Shown here one piece after another: positions 25,170 to 34,146 of a stretch of 64,000 nt of DNA (position 1 is the first letter of the stretch; each line of letters opens with the position of its first letter). Below the pieces are notes generated by a model. The model was not told where the DNA came from, searched no databases, and saw nothing but the letters and a program-made list of their open reading frames with translations. The position numbers and the translations under genes are program-made. Source of the stretch: Thermohahella caldifontis (lineage in GTDB: Bacteria; Pseudomonadota; Gammaproteobacteria; Pseudomonadales; Oleiphilaceae). The stretch lies in NCBI RefSeq assembly GCF_041153465.1, contig NZ_CP154858.1, positions 372,001 to 436,000 on the forward strand. Direction: 5' to 3'.

Positions 25170-25849
25170 ATGCATCGGTGTCTGCGGCCTTTGCCGCTCA
25201 GTTGCGCCGGGATCTGCTGCTGAGCTTCCGGCGTCGTCAGGATCTGGCCAATCCGCTGATTTTTTTCGTGATTGTGGTCAGCCTGTTTCCGCTGGGCGTA
25301 ACGCCGGACAAGGCCTTCCTCTCCCAGGCGGCAGCCGGAGTGATCTGGGTGGCGGCGTTGCTGGCCACGCTGCTGTCTCTGGACGGCCTGTTCAGGGCAG
25401 ACTATGAAGATGGTGCACTGGAACAGATGGTCATTGCCCCCCAGCCGCTGTTCATGATTGTCCTCGCCAAGACACTGGCGCACTGGCTGGTGACGGGGCT
25501 GCCGCTCCTGCTGCTCTCGCCGGTGCTGAGCATCATGATGTATCTGCCCGGGGATGCCATCGGTGTCCTGATGCTGTCCCTGCTGGTGGGGACACCGGTA
25601 CTCAGCCTGGTGGGCGCCATCGGTGCGGCCCTGACCGTCGGTCTGAGGGTGGGTGGCGTATTGGTATCCCTGCTGGTTCTGCCCCTGTATATTCCGGTGC
25701 TGATCTTTGGCACGGGTACCGTGCAGATGGCAATCAATGGTCAGCCCTGGAGCGGACACATGGCCCTGATGCTGGCCTTTCTGGCACTGGCTGTCGGGCT
25801 GGCGCCCATTGCCGCATCGGCGGCACTCCGGATCAGCGTGTCAAACTGA
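25166..25849 (+). CDS. ccmB: Heme exporter membrane protein CcmB
   Basis: CcmB is the membrane subunit of the CcmAB transporter. The 227-residue protein has six hydrophobic helices and the conserved N-terminal RRDLLLSFRRRQDLANPLIF (cytoplasmic entry). The motif LDGLFRADYEDGALEQM is characteristic. The start codon overlaps the ccmA stop (ATGA), indicating translational coupling. ccmC follows after 20 bases. Confidence 0.96.
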   Translation: MNASVSAAFAAQLRRDLLLSFRRRQDLANPLIFFVIVVSLFPLGVTPDKAFLSQAAAGVIWVAALLATLLSLDGLFRADYEDGALEQMVIAPQPLFMIVLAKTLAHWLVTGLPLLLLSPVLSIMMYLPGDAIGVLMLSLLVGTPVLSLVGAIGAALTVGLRVGGVLVSLLVLPLYIPVLIFGTGTVQMAINGQPWSGHMALMLAFLALAVGLAPIAASAALRISVSN

Positions 25850-25869
25850 ACAGAAGGTAAAGACAGACG

Positions 25870-26634
25870 ATGTGGCAACGTTTCAAAGCCTGGTTTCACA
25901 AGTGGGCCTCGCCCAGGTGGTTTTTTGACATGTCCGCCCGATGGATGCCCTGGCTCAAGGGTCTCGCTGCCCTGTGCCTGGTAACCGGCACCATCTGGGG
26001 ACTGGCCTTTGCACCGGCGGACTATCAGCAGGGCAACAGTTTTCGCATCATTTATCTGCATGTGCCGGCAGCCATTCTGGCCCAGTCCGTCTTCATGATG
26101 ATGGCCGTGGCCGGTTTCATCAACCTGGTCTGGCGGATCAAGCTGGCGGATATTGCGCTGAAGGCGGCGGCACCGGTGGGCGCCTGGCTCTGCTTTCTGG
26201 CCCTGTTTACCGGTGCAGTCTGGGGCAAGCCCACCTGGGGAACCTGGTGGGTATGGGATGCCAGACTGACCTCCATGCTTATCCTGCTGTTCCTGTACTT
26301 TGCCGTCATGGCCCTGCACGGTGCCTTTTCGGACATGGAGACCGGTGGCCGGGCCGCATCCGTCATGGCCGTGGTGGGAACGATCAATATACCCATCATC
26401 AAGTTTTCGGTGGAATGGTGGAACACGCTTCACCAGCCCGCCACCTTCAAGCTCACGGAGAAACCTGCCATGCCGCCCGAGATGTGGGTGCCCCTGCTCA
26501 TCATGGTGATCGGGTTCTATGCCTGGTTTGGTTACGTCCTGTTTCAGCGCATGCGCAACGAGGTGCTCATCCGTGAACAGCGGACACGATGGGTACGCGA
26601 TCTGGTTCAGAAGGAGGCAGCACATGGCCTTTGA
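25870..26634 (+). CDS. ccmC: Heme handling protein CcmC
   Basis: CcmC loads heme onto CcmE in the periplasm. The 254-residue protein has six transmembrane helices and the tryptophan-rich WWD signature (PTWGTWWVWDARLTSML). Two conserved periplasmic histidines that ligate heme are expected, one in IIYLHVPAAI and one in VEWWNTLHQPAT. The C-terminus overlaps the ccmD start by 11 bases. Confidence 0.97.
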   Translation: MWQRFKAWFHKWASPRWFFDMSARWMPWLKGLAALCLVTGTIWGLAFAPADYQQGNSFRIIYLHVPAAILAQSVFMMMAVAGFINLVWRIKLADIALKAAAPVGAWLCFLALFTGAVWGKPTWGTWWVWDARLTSMLILLFLYFAVMALHGAFSDMETGGRAASVMAVVGTINIPIIKFSVEWWNTLHQPATFKLTEKPAMPPEMWVPLLIMVIGFYAWFGYVLFQRMRNEVLIREQRTRWVRDLVQKEAAHGL

Positions 26635-26812
26635 ATCCCTCTCCCAGTTTTTCGCCATGGGCGGCCACGGCCTGTATGTCTGGCTGTCCTACGGCGTCGG
26701 GCTGGTGGTTCTGATCATCAACTGGAAATTGCCGGGTCTGCGCCGCAGGCAGGTTGTCCGTGAAATTTCGCAACGTATTCGTCGGGAAAACGCACAAGAG
26801 GGTCGCTCATGA
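26624..26812 (+). CDS. ccmD: Heme exporter small subunit CcmD
   Basis: CcmD is a small single-pass protein that stabilises the CcmABC-CcmE complex. The ATG at 26624 follows AAGGAGG; this gives 62 residues with the family motif MGGHGLYVWLSYGVG and a basic C-terminal tail (RRRQVVREISQRIRREN). It begins inside the ccmC end and overlaps ccmE by 4 bases. Confidence 0.93.
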   Translation: MAFESLSQFFAMGGHGLYVWLSYGVGLVVLIINWKLPGLRRRQVVREISQRIRRENAQEGRS

Positions 26813-27261
26813 ATCCGAAACGCAAACAGCGCATGCTGATCATACTCTTCATCCTGGGAGGCGTTGGCATTGCCATCGGGCTGGCGCTGTATGCCCTCAG
26901 CCAGAACATCAATCTGTTCTATTCGCCCAGCCAGATCGCGGCCGGCGAAGCGCCGGAGGATACCCTGATCCGTGTCGGTGGCATGGTCGTGGAGGGCAGC
27001 GTGAAACGTGCGCCGGATTCCCTCAAGGTGCAGTTCGATGTCACCGATTACAAGCACACGGTGACCATCCGCTATGAAGGCATCCTGCCGGATCTCTTCC
27101 GTGAGGGGCAGGGTATTGTGGCCATGGGACGTTTGCGTGATGACGGTGTGATCGAAGCGCAGGAAGTCCTGGCCAAGCACGATGAAAAATACATGCCTCC
27201 CGAAGTGTCCAAGGCACTGGAAGACGCCAAATCCACTACGTCGCAGCAGGTGAACCAATGA
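26809..27261 (+). CDS. ccmE: Heme chaperone CcmE
   Basis: CcmE carries heme covalently from CcmC to CcmF. The 150-residue protein has an N-terminal transmembrane anchor (about residues 8-30) and a periplasmic OB-fold. The heme-binding histidine lies in LAKHDEKYMPPEV at about residue 124, with the conserved downstream Tyr. Short overlaps at both ends link it tightly to ccmD and ccmF. Confidence 0.97.
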   Translation: MNPKRKQRMLIILFILGGVGIAIGLALYALSQNINLFYSPSQIAAGEAPEDTLIRVGGMVVEGSVKRAPDSLKVQFDVTDYKHTVTIRYEGILPDLFREGQGIVAMGRLRDDGVIEAQEVLAKHDEKYMPPEVSKALEDAKSTTSQQVNQ

Positions 27262-29252
27262 TCCCCGAACTCGGACATTACAGCCTCGTTCTCGCGCTCG
27301 CGCTGGCCGTGTTGCTGGCAGTCATACCCATGACCGGCGCGCTCATGAAAGACGGGCTCTGGATGCGCTTTGGTCGCCCGCTGGCCTATACCCAGTTGTT
27401 GGCACTGGCCACCGCCTTTGCGGCACTGACCTGGGCATTCCTGACCGATGACTTCACCGTTCAGTATGTGGCCAAAAACTCCAACAGTCTCATGCCCTGG
27501 TATTACAAATTCAGTGCAGTCTGGGGCGGGCATGAAGGCTCGCTGCTGCTCTGGATACTGATTCTCGGCGGATGGACAGCTGCCGTGGCACGGTTCAGCC
27601 GGGCGCTTCCGGATGAAATGGTGGCCCGGGTACTCAGCGTCATGGGCATGGTGGGTGTCGGGTTTCAGAGCTTCATCCTGCTGACCTCCAACCCGTTCAA
27701 CCGTTACCTGCCCAACGCGCCCCAGGATGGGGCCGACCTCAATCCGCTGCTGCAGGATATCGGCCTGATCATGCACCCGCCCATGCTGTACATGGGTTAT
27801 GTGGGCTTCTCCGTTTCCTTTGCGTTTGCCCTGGCGGCCCTGATGGGCGGCAAACTGGACGCGGCCTGGGCACGCTGGTCGCGCCCCTGGACCACCGTCG
27901 CCTGGGTCTTCCTGACCTTGGGCATTGCACTGGGGAGCTGGTGGGCCTACTACGAACTCGGCTGGGGTGGCTGGTGGTTCTGGGATCCGGTGGAAAACGC
28001 CTCCTTCATGCCCTGGCTGGCGGGCACCGCACTGGTTCACTCACTGGCCGCAACCGAAAAGCGGGGTGTGTTCAAGAGCTGGACCGTGCTGCTGGCCATC
28101 TTCGCATTCTCGCTCAGCCTGCTGGGCACCTTCTTGGTGCGTTCCGGTGTCCTGACTTCCGTTCACGCCTTTGCATCGGATCCGGAGCGGGGACGCTTCG
28201 TGCTCATGCTGCTGGCCATCACCATTGGCGGTTCGCTGCTGCTTTACGCGCTGCGCGCCCCGGTGGTCAGAAGTCAGATCCGCTTTACCGAACGCTCCCG
28301 CGAAGTCTTCATGCTCGTCAATAATATCCTGTTGCTCGTCGCGACACTGACGGTTCTCGGCGGCACCCTGTTCCCGCTGATTGCCGAGGCCATGGGACAA
28401 CAGGTCTCCGTGGGGCCGCCTTACTTCAACACCATGTTCGCGCTGATCGTGCCGGTACTGGTGCTGTTCATGGGGGTGGGCCTGTTCAGCCACTGGAAGG
28501 ATACGCGTCCGGGCCAACTGAGTCGCCGCATTCCGCTGCTGGCCGGTGTCGCGGTGCCTGCCGGGGTTTTCCTGCCCATGGCCTATGGCGAATGGCACTG
28601 GACGGCGGGGTTGGGTGTGTTCATCGCCTCCTGGCTCATCACCGCACAGCTTTGGGATGCCTGGGAAAAGGCCTCCGGCAAGGCCGGACTGATCCGTGGC
28701 ATCCGTCGCCTTTCCCGCTCCTACAAGGGCATGGTGCTTGCGCACCTCGGATTGGCGATGACCATTCTGGGTGTGGCCATCGTATCCAACTACACGGAGG
28801 AGAAGGATGTCCGTGTGGACAAGGGGGTGAAGGTTGAGTTGGCCGGCCTGAGCTTTGTGTTCAAGGGCCTTGAAAAGGTGGAGGGCCCCAACTACCTCTC
28901 GGACATGGGGCATTTTGAGGTCTATGACGGAGACAAGCTCATCAGTCGTCTGAATCCGGAAAAACGCCGTTATCTGGCCTCCGGTCAGGTCATGACCGAG
29001 GCGGATATCGATGCAGGTCTGTTCCGGGATATCTATGTGGCCATGGGGGAACCCCTGGAAGGCACGGCTTGGGCCGCACGGCTGCAATACAAGCCGCTGG
29101 TGCGTTTTCTGTGGTTGGGCGGTCTGCTCATGGCGGCAGGAGGCGTTCTGGCCATTTCTGACCGGCGCTACCGTATCCGTGTGAAAGCCCGCAGTGCGGC
29201 TGCGGGCAAGCCGGAAGCGCCGGCGGTGCCGTCACCGGCAGTTGACGCATGA
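27258..29252 (+). CDS. ccmF: Cytochrome c heme lyase subunit CcmF
   Basis: CcmF transfers heme from CcmE to apocytochrome c together with CcmH/CcmI. The 664-residue membrane protein has about 15 helices and the WWD motif GWGGWWFWDPVENASFMPW. The conserved periplasmic histidines are in IMHPPMLYMGY, GTALVHSLA and VHAFASDP. The C-terminal periplasmic loop (TEEKDVRVDKGVKVEL onward) and last helix are intact. Confidence 0.98.
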   Translation: MIPELGHYSLVLALALAVLLAVIPMTGALMKDGLWMRFGRPLAYTQLLALATAFAALTWAFLTDDFTVQYVAKNSNSLMPWYYKFSAVWGGHEGSLLLWILILGGWTAAVARFSRALPDEMVARVLSVMGMVGVGFQSFILLTSNPFNRYLPNAPQDGADLNPLLQDIGLIMHPPMLYMGYVGFSVSFAFALAALMGGKLDAAWARWSRPWTTVAWVFLTLGIALGSWWAYYELGWGGWWFWDPVENASFMPWLAGTALVHSLAATEKRGVFKSWTVLLAIFAFSLSLLGTFLVRSGVLTSVHAFASDPERGRFVLMLLAITIGGSLLLYALRAPVVRSQIRFTERSREVFMLVNNILLLVATLTVLGGTLFPLIAEAMGQQVSVGPPYFNTMFALIVPVLVLFMGVGLFSHWKDTRPGQLSRRIPLLAGVAVPAGVFLPMAYGEWHWTAGLGVFIASWLITAQLWDAWEKASGKAGLIRGIRRLSRSYKGMVLAHLGLAMTILGVAIVSNYTEEKDVRVDKGVKVELAGLSFVFKGLEKVEGPNYLSDMGHFEVYDGDKLISRLNPEKRRYLASGQVMTEADIDAGLFRDIYVAMGEPLEGTAWAARLQYKPLVRFLWLGGLLMAAGGVLAISDRRYRIRVKARSAAAGKPEAPAVPSPAVDA

Positions 29253-29262
29253 GGAAAATACG

Positions 29263-29808
29263 ATGAACCGGAGAGTACTGCTTTTCATTCCCCTGATACT
29301 GTTTGTCGGGCTCTTCATCCTGTTCAACTGGGGTATGGATCAGGATCTGACTCAGTTGGAACTGGCCCGGAAGGACAAACCGGTTCCGGCATTCAGGCTG
29401 CCGGATCTGATTGATCCGGCCGTCATGCACACGGAACAGGAACTCAAGGGCAAAGTGACGCTGCTGAATGTGTGGGCCACCTGGTGTCCCACCTGCCGGG
29501 TCGAGCATCCGTACCTCCTGCGCATCCGGGAGACCGGCCTGGTGCGTCTGGTGGGGCTGGATTACAAGGACGATCGGGGGGCTGCGCTCAAATGGCTCCG
29601 TGATCTGGGGGATCCTTATGATCTTCATCTGTTTGACGAGGAAGGTCGCTTTGGACTGGATCTGGGGGTCTATGGCGCGCCGGAAACCTATCTGATCGAT
29701 GCGCAGGGTATCGTGCGTTACCGTCATGTGGGCGCGGTGGATGACAAGGTCTGGCAGACCATTCTGCTGCCCAAGGTGCGCCAGTACAGTCAGGAGAACG
29801 GATCATGA
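29263..29808 (+). CDS. ccmG: Thiol:disulfide interchange protein CcmG/DsbE
   Basis: CcmG is a membrane-anchored periplasmic thioredoxin that reduces apocytochrome c or CcmH. The ATG at 29263 gives 181 residues with an N-terminal anchor (VLLFIPLILFVGLFILF) and the active site WCPTC in WATWCPTCRVEHP, followed by the conserved GAPETYLID cis-Pro region. An in-frame upstream ATG inside ccmF is rejected. It overlaps ccmH by 4 bases. Confidence 0.96.
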   Translation: MNRRVLLFIPLILFVGLFILFNWGMDQDLTQLELARKDKPVPAFRLPDLIDPAVMHTEQELKGKVTLLNVWATWCPTCRVEHPYLLRIRETGLVRLVGLDYKDDRGAALKWLRDLGDPYDLHLFDEEGRFGLDLGVYGAPETYLIDAQGIVRYRHVGAVDDKVWQTILLPKVRQYSQENGS

Positions 29809-30284
29809 GAGGCCCTCTGACAGCGGTCTGTCTGCTCTGGGTTCTGACGGCTCAGGCGGCCATTGATGCCTACGAGTTCAAATCGGACGCAGATCTGGAG
29901 CGTTATGAACGTCTGACCTATGAACTCCGGTGTCCGAAATGCCAGAACAACAATATCCGCGATTCCAATGCGCCGATTGCCAAGGATCTGCGCAGGGAGG
30001 TGTACCGGATGATCAACGAGGGCAAGACGGATGAGGAAATCATCCAGTTCATGCTCGACAGGTACGGGCAGTTCGTGCTCTACCGGCCGCCGCTGAACGG
30101 CACCACCAGTCTGATCTGGTTCGGGCCGCTGGTGGTGCTCATTCTGGCGCTGGGAGGGGTAGGCTGGGCCGTGCGCCGCAAGGCCCGCCAGTCCGATGCG
30201 CAGGACGTCAGCCTTACAGAAGAAGAAGCAGAACGCCTCAAGGCGCTGCTAGAAGATACAGACAAACGGAGTACGCCTTCATGA
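29805..30284 (+). CDS. ccmH: Cytochrome c maturation protein CcmH
   Basis: CcmH is a periplasmic, membrane-anchored oxidoreductase that acts on the heme-binding cysteines of apocytochromes. The 159-residue protein has a signal peptide (about residues 1-19), the redox motif LRCPKCQN at about residues 43-50, and a C-terminal transmembrane helix (FGPLVVLILALGGVGWAV). This is the short form; the TPR part is the separate CcmI that follows with a 4-base overlap. Confidence 0.96.
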   Translation: MRGPLTAVCLLWVLTAQAAIDAYEFKSDADLERYERLTYELRCPKCQNNNIRDSNAPIAKDLRREVYRMINEGKTDEEIIQFMLDRYGQFVLYRPPLNGTTSLIWFGPLVVLILALGGVGWAVRRKARQSDAQDVSLTEEEAERLKALLEDTDKRSTPS

Positions 30285-31528
30285 TGACACTATGGCTCGG
30301 CATCGCAGCCCTGACCCTGACCGTTCTGGCACTCCTGCTGATTCCGGTATGGCGCGATGGCCGGCGCGTCCGGGTGGACCGTGCACGTCTGAATCTGGCC
30401 CTGTATGAGGACCGTCTCAAGGAACTGGCCGAGGAACATGCTCAGGGTGCACTGGCGGATGACGAATATGAGCGCCTCTGCCAGGAAGCCAAGAAAATGC
30501 TGCTCAATGACGTGGATACCACGGACATGGACGGTACAGTCCAGTCGGAGAGCCGGCGTGGTCCGCTGATTGCGCTGATTGTGGTGGCGACCATCGGGTT
30601 GTCCCTGTCAGTGTACTGGAAGTTGGGCGCGCATGAAGAACTGAAACAGGCCGAGTGGTTGAAGGAAACCCGTCATCAGATGGCGGGGCAGGGCGGTGAC
30701 ATGGAGAAGATGCTCGCCACACTGGAGAGCCGCCTGGCGGACAATCCGGACAATGTCGATGGCTGGATTCTGCTGGCCCGTTCCTACATGCAGCTCAAGC
30801 AGTATGACAAGGCAGCAGTGGCGTGGCAGCGACTTGCGGCAGCCATGGACAAGGCGGGTGAAGAGTCCGCACCGGCGCTGGGCCTGCGTGCACAGGCGCT
30901 GTTCCTTTCCGGCGCAGATCGTGACACGGTCATGGCGGCGGCCAACGAGGCACTGGCCCGCGACCCGGAAGAGGTCTATACCCTCGGGTTGCTCGGTGGT
31001 ATGGCCATGCAGTCCGGTGAATACCTCAAGGCCATCGATTACTGGAAGCGTGTTCAGGCACAGGAGCAGGACCCGGAGCAGAAGCGCCTGATCGGTGAGT
31101 CCATTGCTCAGGCCCAGAAGATGGCGGTCCAGGCCGGCCAGCTCAGCGAAGCAGAGCTGGAGAAGGTCAAGGCGGCGTCAGGTGCCCGGCTGCATGTCAT
31201 TGTTGACGTGCCTGCGGACATCCGGGCCGGCCTGACGGGCAGCGAAACGGTCTTTGTTCTGGCTCGTCCGGTCGGCGGGCGCATGCCGCTGGCGGTCGTA
31301 CGCAAGACAGTGAACGATCTGCCACTGGACGTTACCCTGGACGATTCCATGGCCATGGGCCCCATGGCCAGACTGTCGTCCGTGCCGGAGGTGGAGATTG
31401 TGGCCAAGGTGTCGAAGTCCGGCACACCCCAGTCACAACCGGGTGACCTGGAGGTGGTGGTCGGACCGGTCAAGGTCGCGGAAGCCAAGGATCCCATTAT
31501 CCTGTCGGTGGACAAGGTCGTCCGTTAA
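30281..31528 (+). CDS. ccmI: Cytochrome c maturation TPR protein CcmI
   Basis: CcmI holds apocytochrome c for the heme lyase. The 415-residue protein has two N-terminal transmembrane helices (about residues 3-22 and 95-112), a cytoplasmic leucine-zipper-like loop between them, and a periplasmic TPR region (about 140-270; NVDGWILLARSYMQLKQYDKA). A C-terminal domain follows (LHVIVDVPADIRAGLTGSET in part). It is the last gene of the ccm operon. No clear terminator with a T-tract was seen in the 144 bases that follow. Confidence 0.94.
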   Translation: MMTLWLGIAALTLTVLALLLIPVWRDGRRVRVDRARLNLALYEDRLKELAEEHAQGALADDEYERLCQEAKKMLLNDVDTTDMDGTVQSESRRGPLIALIVVATIGLSLSVYWKLGAHEELKQAEWLKETRHQMAGQGGDMEKMLATLESRLADNPDNVDGWILLARSYMQLKQYDKAAVAWQRLAAAMDKAGEESAPALGLRAQALFLSGADRDTVMAAANEALARDPEEVYTLGLLGGMAMQSGEYLKAIDYWKRVQAQEQDPEQKRLIGESIAQAQKMAVQAGQLSEAELEKVKAASGARLHVIVDVPADIRAGLTGSETVFVLARPVGGRMPLAVVRKTVNDLPLDVTLDDSMAMGPMARLSSVPEVEIVAKVSKSGTPQSQPGDLEVVVGPVKVAEAKDPIILSVDKVVR

Positions 31529-31672
31529 GTCATATGCAAGGCGAAGCGAGCCGGGTCAGTGGCATGGGCTCGCAAGGACCCGGGCTATCGGGCTGGCCAG
31601 GCGTGGGTCAACGGGCACCGTGATTGCCGGACCGGCGGGTTGCACATGCCGGTTCCGGCCTGAAACGCGGGC

Positions 31673-31990
31673 TCAGAGTGACTGGTCGTCATGTTTGTTT
31701 TTGTAGATCCGCGCGGACTCAATGTCGGCCTTGTGCTGCAGCCGCGCGCGCTCACGTGCAGTGACCACACCATCGGCCTTTGCGCGCCGCTCCATGCGGT
31801 GCAGTTGATGCTGTCCCCGGAGCAGTTTTGCCGTCTCGCGGGCAGTCAGCTCGCCGCTTTTCACACCCTGAACAATCCGGTTTTTCTGGTTGTGCTCGCG
31901 TGCATCGAGAAGCGGTGTGCCGGCCATGGCAGTGGTGGAAGCAACGATCAGGGTGCCGAGCAGTACGGTGGCCATAGCTTTCATTTTCAT
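31673..31990 (-). CDS. Small secreted charged helical protein, unknown function
   Basis: The 105-residue product has a clear signal peptide (residues 1-23, hydrophobic core ATVLLGTLIVASTTAM, cleavage likely after AMA). The mature part is about 80 residues, rich in Arg, Lys, Glu and His, with two EF-hand-like or repeat-like segments, SGELTARETAKLLRGQ and DGVVTARERARLQHKAD. It ends YKNKHDDQ. The organisation resembles small periplasmic proteins of unknown role found in many proteobacteria. It converges with ccmI and is divergent from aceA. Confidence 0.75.
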   Translation of the reverse strand: MKMKAMATVLLGTLIVASTTAMAGTPLLDAREHNQKNRIVQGVKSGELTARETAKLLRGQHQLHRMERRAKADGVVTARERARLQHKADIESARIYKNKHDDQSL

Positions 31991-32170
31991 GGTGAGTCTC
32001 CTGTATTCAGTCCGTGTTCGGTGGTGTGTCTGGTCACTTCAACGTCCGGAAGGGGGGAAGGTTGACAGGGCAGTGCGGCGAAACACGATTTTTGTCTCGG
32101 ACGTGCCGGACAACGTGAGATGATTGCACGGATATTCACAATATATATACCCGGTATCATGTCTATATAT

Positions 32171-32199
32171 TTTATTTATTTTCGGTAACCCCTTAGAAT
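32171..32199 (+). promoter_or_regulatory. Candidate promoter for aceA
   Basis: TTTATT (32171-32176), 17 bases, TAGAAT (32194-32199) is the best match in the 281-base divergent gap between the small secreted gene and aceA. It sits beside a strongly AT-rich stretch (about 32138-32182) that stands out in this GC-rich window and could act as an UP element. No operator was identified. Confidence 0.35.
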
Positions 32200-32271
32200 G
32201 GGCCCCGTTCACACAACCGATGCGCCTCGTGCCGCATCACTTCAAGTGTCAGTACCGAAAGGAACGAATGT

Positions 32272-33876
32272 ATGTCAAAGTACCTTGATCTGGTGAAAGC
32301 CAAACAAGCCCTGATTGAGAGCAACGGCGAAGGCTGGAGAGACATTAAGGCCGAAGCTGCCGTACGCATGGAGCTCCAGAACCGCTTCAAGACCCACCTG
32401 GACATCGCCAAGTACACCGCCAAGATCATGCGGGAAGACATGGCTGCCTATGACGCCGATTCCTCCAAGTACACCCAGTCTCTGGGTTGCTGGCATGGTT
32501 TCATCGGTCAACAGAAGATGATTTCCATCAAGCGTCGTTTCGGCAGCACCAAGCGTCGCTACCTGTACCTCTCCGGCTGGATGGTTGCCGCACTGCGTTC
32601 CGAGTTCGGCCCGCTGCCTGACCAGTCCATGCACGAGAAGACTGCAGTGCCGGATCTGATCCGCGAACTCTACACCTTCCTCAAGCAGGCTGACGCATGG
32701 GAACTGAACCACCTGTTCCGCGCCCTGGACGATGCCCGCAAGGCTGGCGACAAGGCCAAGGAAGAAGAGATCATCAACAAGATCGACAACTTCGAAACGC
32801 ACGTTGTGCCCATCATTGCTGACATCGACGCCGGTTTCGGTAACGCGGAAGCGACCTACCTGCTGGCCAAGAAGATGATCGAAGCCGGTGCCTGCTGTAT
32901 CCAGATCGAGAACCAGGTTTCCGACGAGAAGCAGTGTGGTCACCAGGACGGCAAGGTTACTGTACCGCACGAAGACTTCCTGGCGAAGATCCGCGCTGTG
33001 CGTTATGCCTTCCTCGAGCTGGGCGTTGACGACGGTGTGATTGTTGCCCGTACCGACTCTCTGGGCGCTGGTCTGACCAAGCAGATCGCCGTGACCAACG
33101 AGCCGGGTGATCTGGGTGACAAGTACAACTCCTTCCTGGATGGCGAATACATCAGCAGCGCTGACGACATCGAGAACGGCGATGTGGTCATCAAGGCAGA
33201 AGGCAAGCTGAAGAAGGTCAAGCGTCTGCCTTCCGGCCTGTTCTGCTTCAAGGAAGGTACCGGCGAAGACCGCGTTGTGCTCGACTGCATCACTTCTCTG
33301 CAGAACGGTGCAGATCTGCTCTGGATCGAAACCGAGAAGCCTCACGTGGGTCAGATCGCAGGCATGGTCAACCGTATCCGCGAAGTCGTACCCAACGCGA
33401 AGCTGGTGTACAACAACTCTCCGTCCTTCAACTGGACGCTCAACTTCCGTCAGCAGGTATTCGACGATTGGGCTGCTCAGGGCAAGGACGTTTCTGCATA
33501 CGATCGTGACCGCCTGATGGCGCGTGAGTACGACGACACCGAACTGGCTGCAGAAGCGGATCGTCGTATCCAGAACTTCCAGGCTGATGCCTCTCGCGAA
33601 GCGGGTATCTTCCACCACCTGATCACGCTGCCGACCTACCACACTGCAGCGCTGTCTACCGATGACCTGGCCAAGGGCTACTTCGGAGACGAGGGCATGC
33701 TGGCCTACGTGGCGGGTGTACAGCGCCGCGAAATCCGCGAAGGTGTACCGACCGTCAAGCACCAGGATATGGCCGGTACCTACATTGGCGATGACCACAA
33801 GGAATACTTCGCCGGTGAGGCTGCGCTGAAGGCAGGTGGTGCAGCAAACACCATGAACCAGTTCGAGAACATCTGA
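32272..33876 (+). CDS. aceA: Isocitrate lyase, long Pseudomonas-type AceA
   Basis: Isocitrate lyase splits isocitrate into glyoxylate and succinate, the first step of the glyoxylate shunt used on acetate, fatty acids and alkanes. The 534-residue protein matches the long Pseudomonas-type family. The catalytic Cys222 is in EKQCGHQDGK; other conserved stretches are ADIDAGFGNAEATYLL, DGVIVARTDSLGAG and YNNSPSFNW. A GAAAGGAA sequence precedes the ATG. Codon use is strongly biased (ctg, cgt, aag, aac, ttc), unlike neighbouring genes, which suggests high expression. It stands alone with its own terminator. Confidence 0.98.
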   Translation: MSKYLDLVKAKQALIESNGEGWRDIKAEAAVRMELQNRFKTHLDIAKYTAKIMREDMAAYDADSSKYTQSLGCWHGFIGQQKMISIKRRFGSTKRRYLYLSGWMVAALRSEFGPLPDQSMHEKTAVPDLIRELYTFLKQADAWELNHLFRALDDARKAGDKAKEEEIINKIDNFETHVVPIIADIDAGFGNAEATYLLAKKMIEAGACCIQIENQVSDEKQCGHQDGKVTVPHEDFLAKIRAVRYAFLELGVDDGVIVARTDSLGAGLTKQIAVTNEPGDLGDKYNSFLDGEYISSADDIENGDVVIKAEGKLKKVKRLPSGLFCFKEGTGEDRVVLDCITSLQNGADLLWIETEKPHVGQIAGMVNRIREVVPNAKLVYNNSPSFNWTLNFRQQVFDDWAAQGKDVSAYDRDRLMAREYDDTELAAEADRRIQNFQADASREAGIFHHLITLPTYHTAALSTDDLAKGYFGDEGMLAYVAGVQRREIREGVPTVKHQDMAGTYIGDDHKEYFAGEAALKAGGAANTMNQFENI

Positions 33877-33901
33877 ACCGGTTTGGTGCAGGCACCATAA
33901 T

Positions 33902-33936
33902 GAAACAGGGTCGCATATGCGGCCCTGTTTTGTTTC
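33902..33936. terminator. Bidirectional rho-independent terminator after aceA
   Basis: AACAGGG...CCCTGTT with an inner CGC/GCG pairing forms a strong stem around ATAT; on the plus strand it is followed by TTTTGTTT. Its minus-strand side ends close to the stop of the convergent 36-residue gene, so it can serve both. Confidence 0.85.
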
Positions 33937-34045
33937 AGTTGTTCAGATAGACCCAGTCAAAGTATTCCCTGAGTTCCTTCAGAACAAGCTCTTCAAACGG
34001 ATCGGTCAACTCAAACAGGCGATCAGATGCAGTGGCAACCGTCAT
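33935..34045 (-). CDS. 36-residue small protein, unknown function
   Basis: The ATG at 34045 is preceded by AAGGAGG at ideal spacing, the strongest ribosome-binding site in this region. The product starts MTVATASDRLF and ends REYFDWVYLNN; it is acidic and predicted helical (DPFEELVLKELREYF). A longer in-frame start upstream is unlikely because it would pass through the ribosome-binding site. It shares the terminator with aceA. The function is unknown. Confidence 0.7.
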   Translation of the reverse strand: MTVATASDRLFELTDPFEELVLKELREYFDWVYLNN

Positions 34046-34146
34046 GGTAACCTCCTTTGCATGCTGAAAGTCAGTTTGCCGAGTTGAAGTCACCTTGCGA
34101 CACCCGGGGTGCCGCAAGGCTGAAGATAGGGTTGGTGTTCAGAATT

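Noticed and set aside
31529..31672. Terminator after ccmI
   Set aside because: Two overlapping GC-rich inverted repeats (CCGGGTC/GACCCGG and CGAGCC/GGCTCG) are present but have long loops and no T-tract.
32275..33798. 507-codon open frame opposite aceA
   Set aside because: It arises from the strong codon bias of aceA, which avoids stops on the other strand; no ribosome-binding site or domain was seen.
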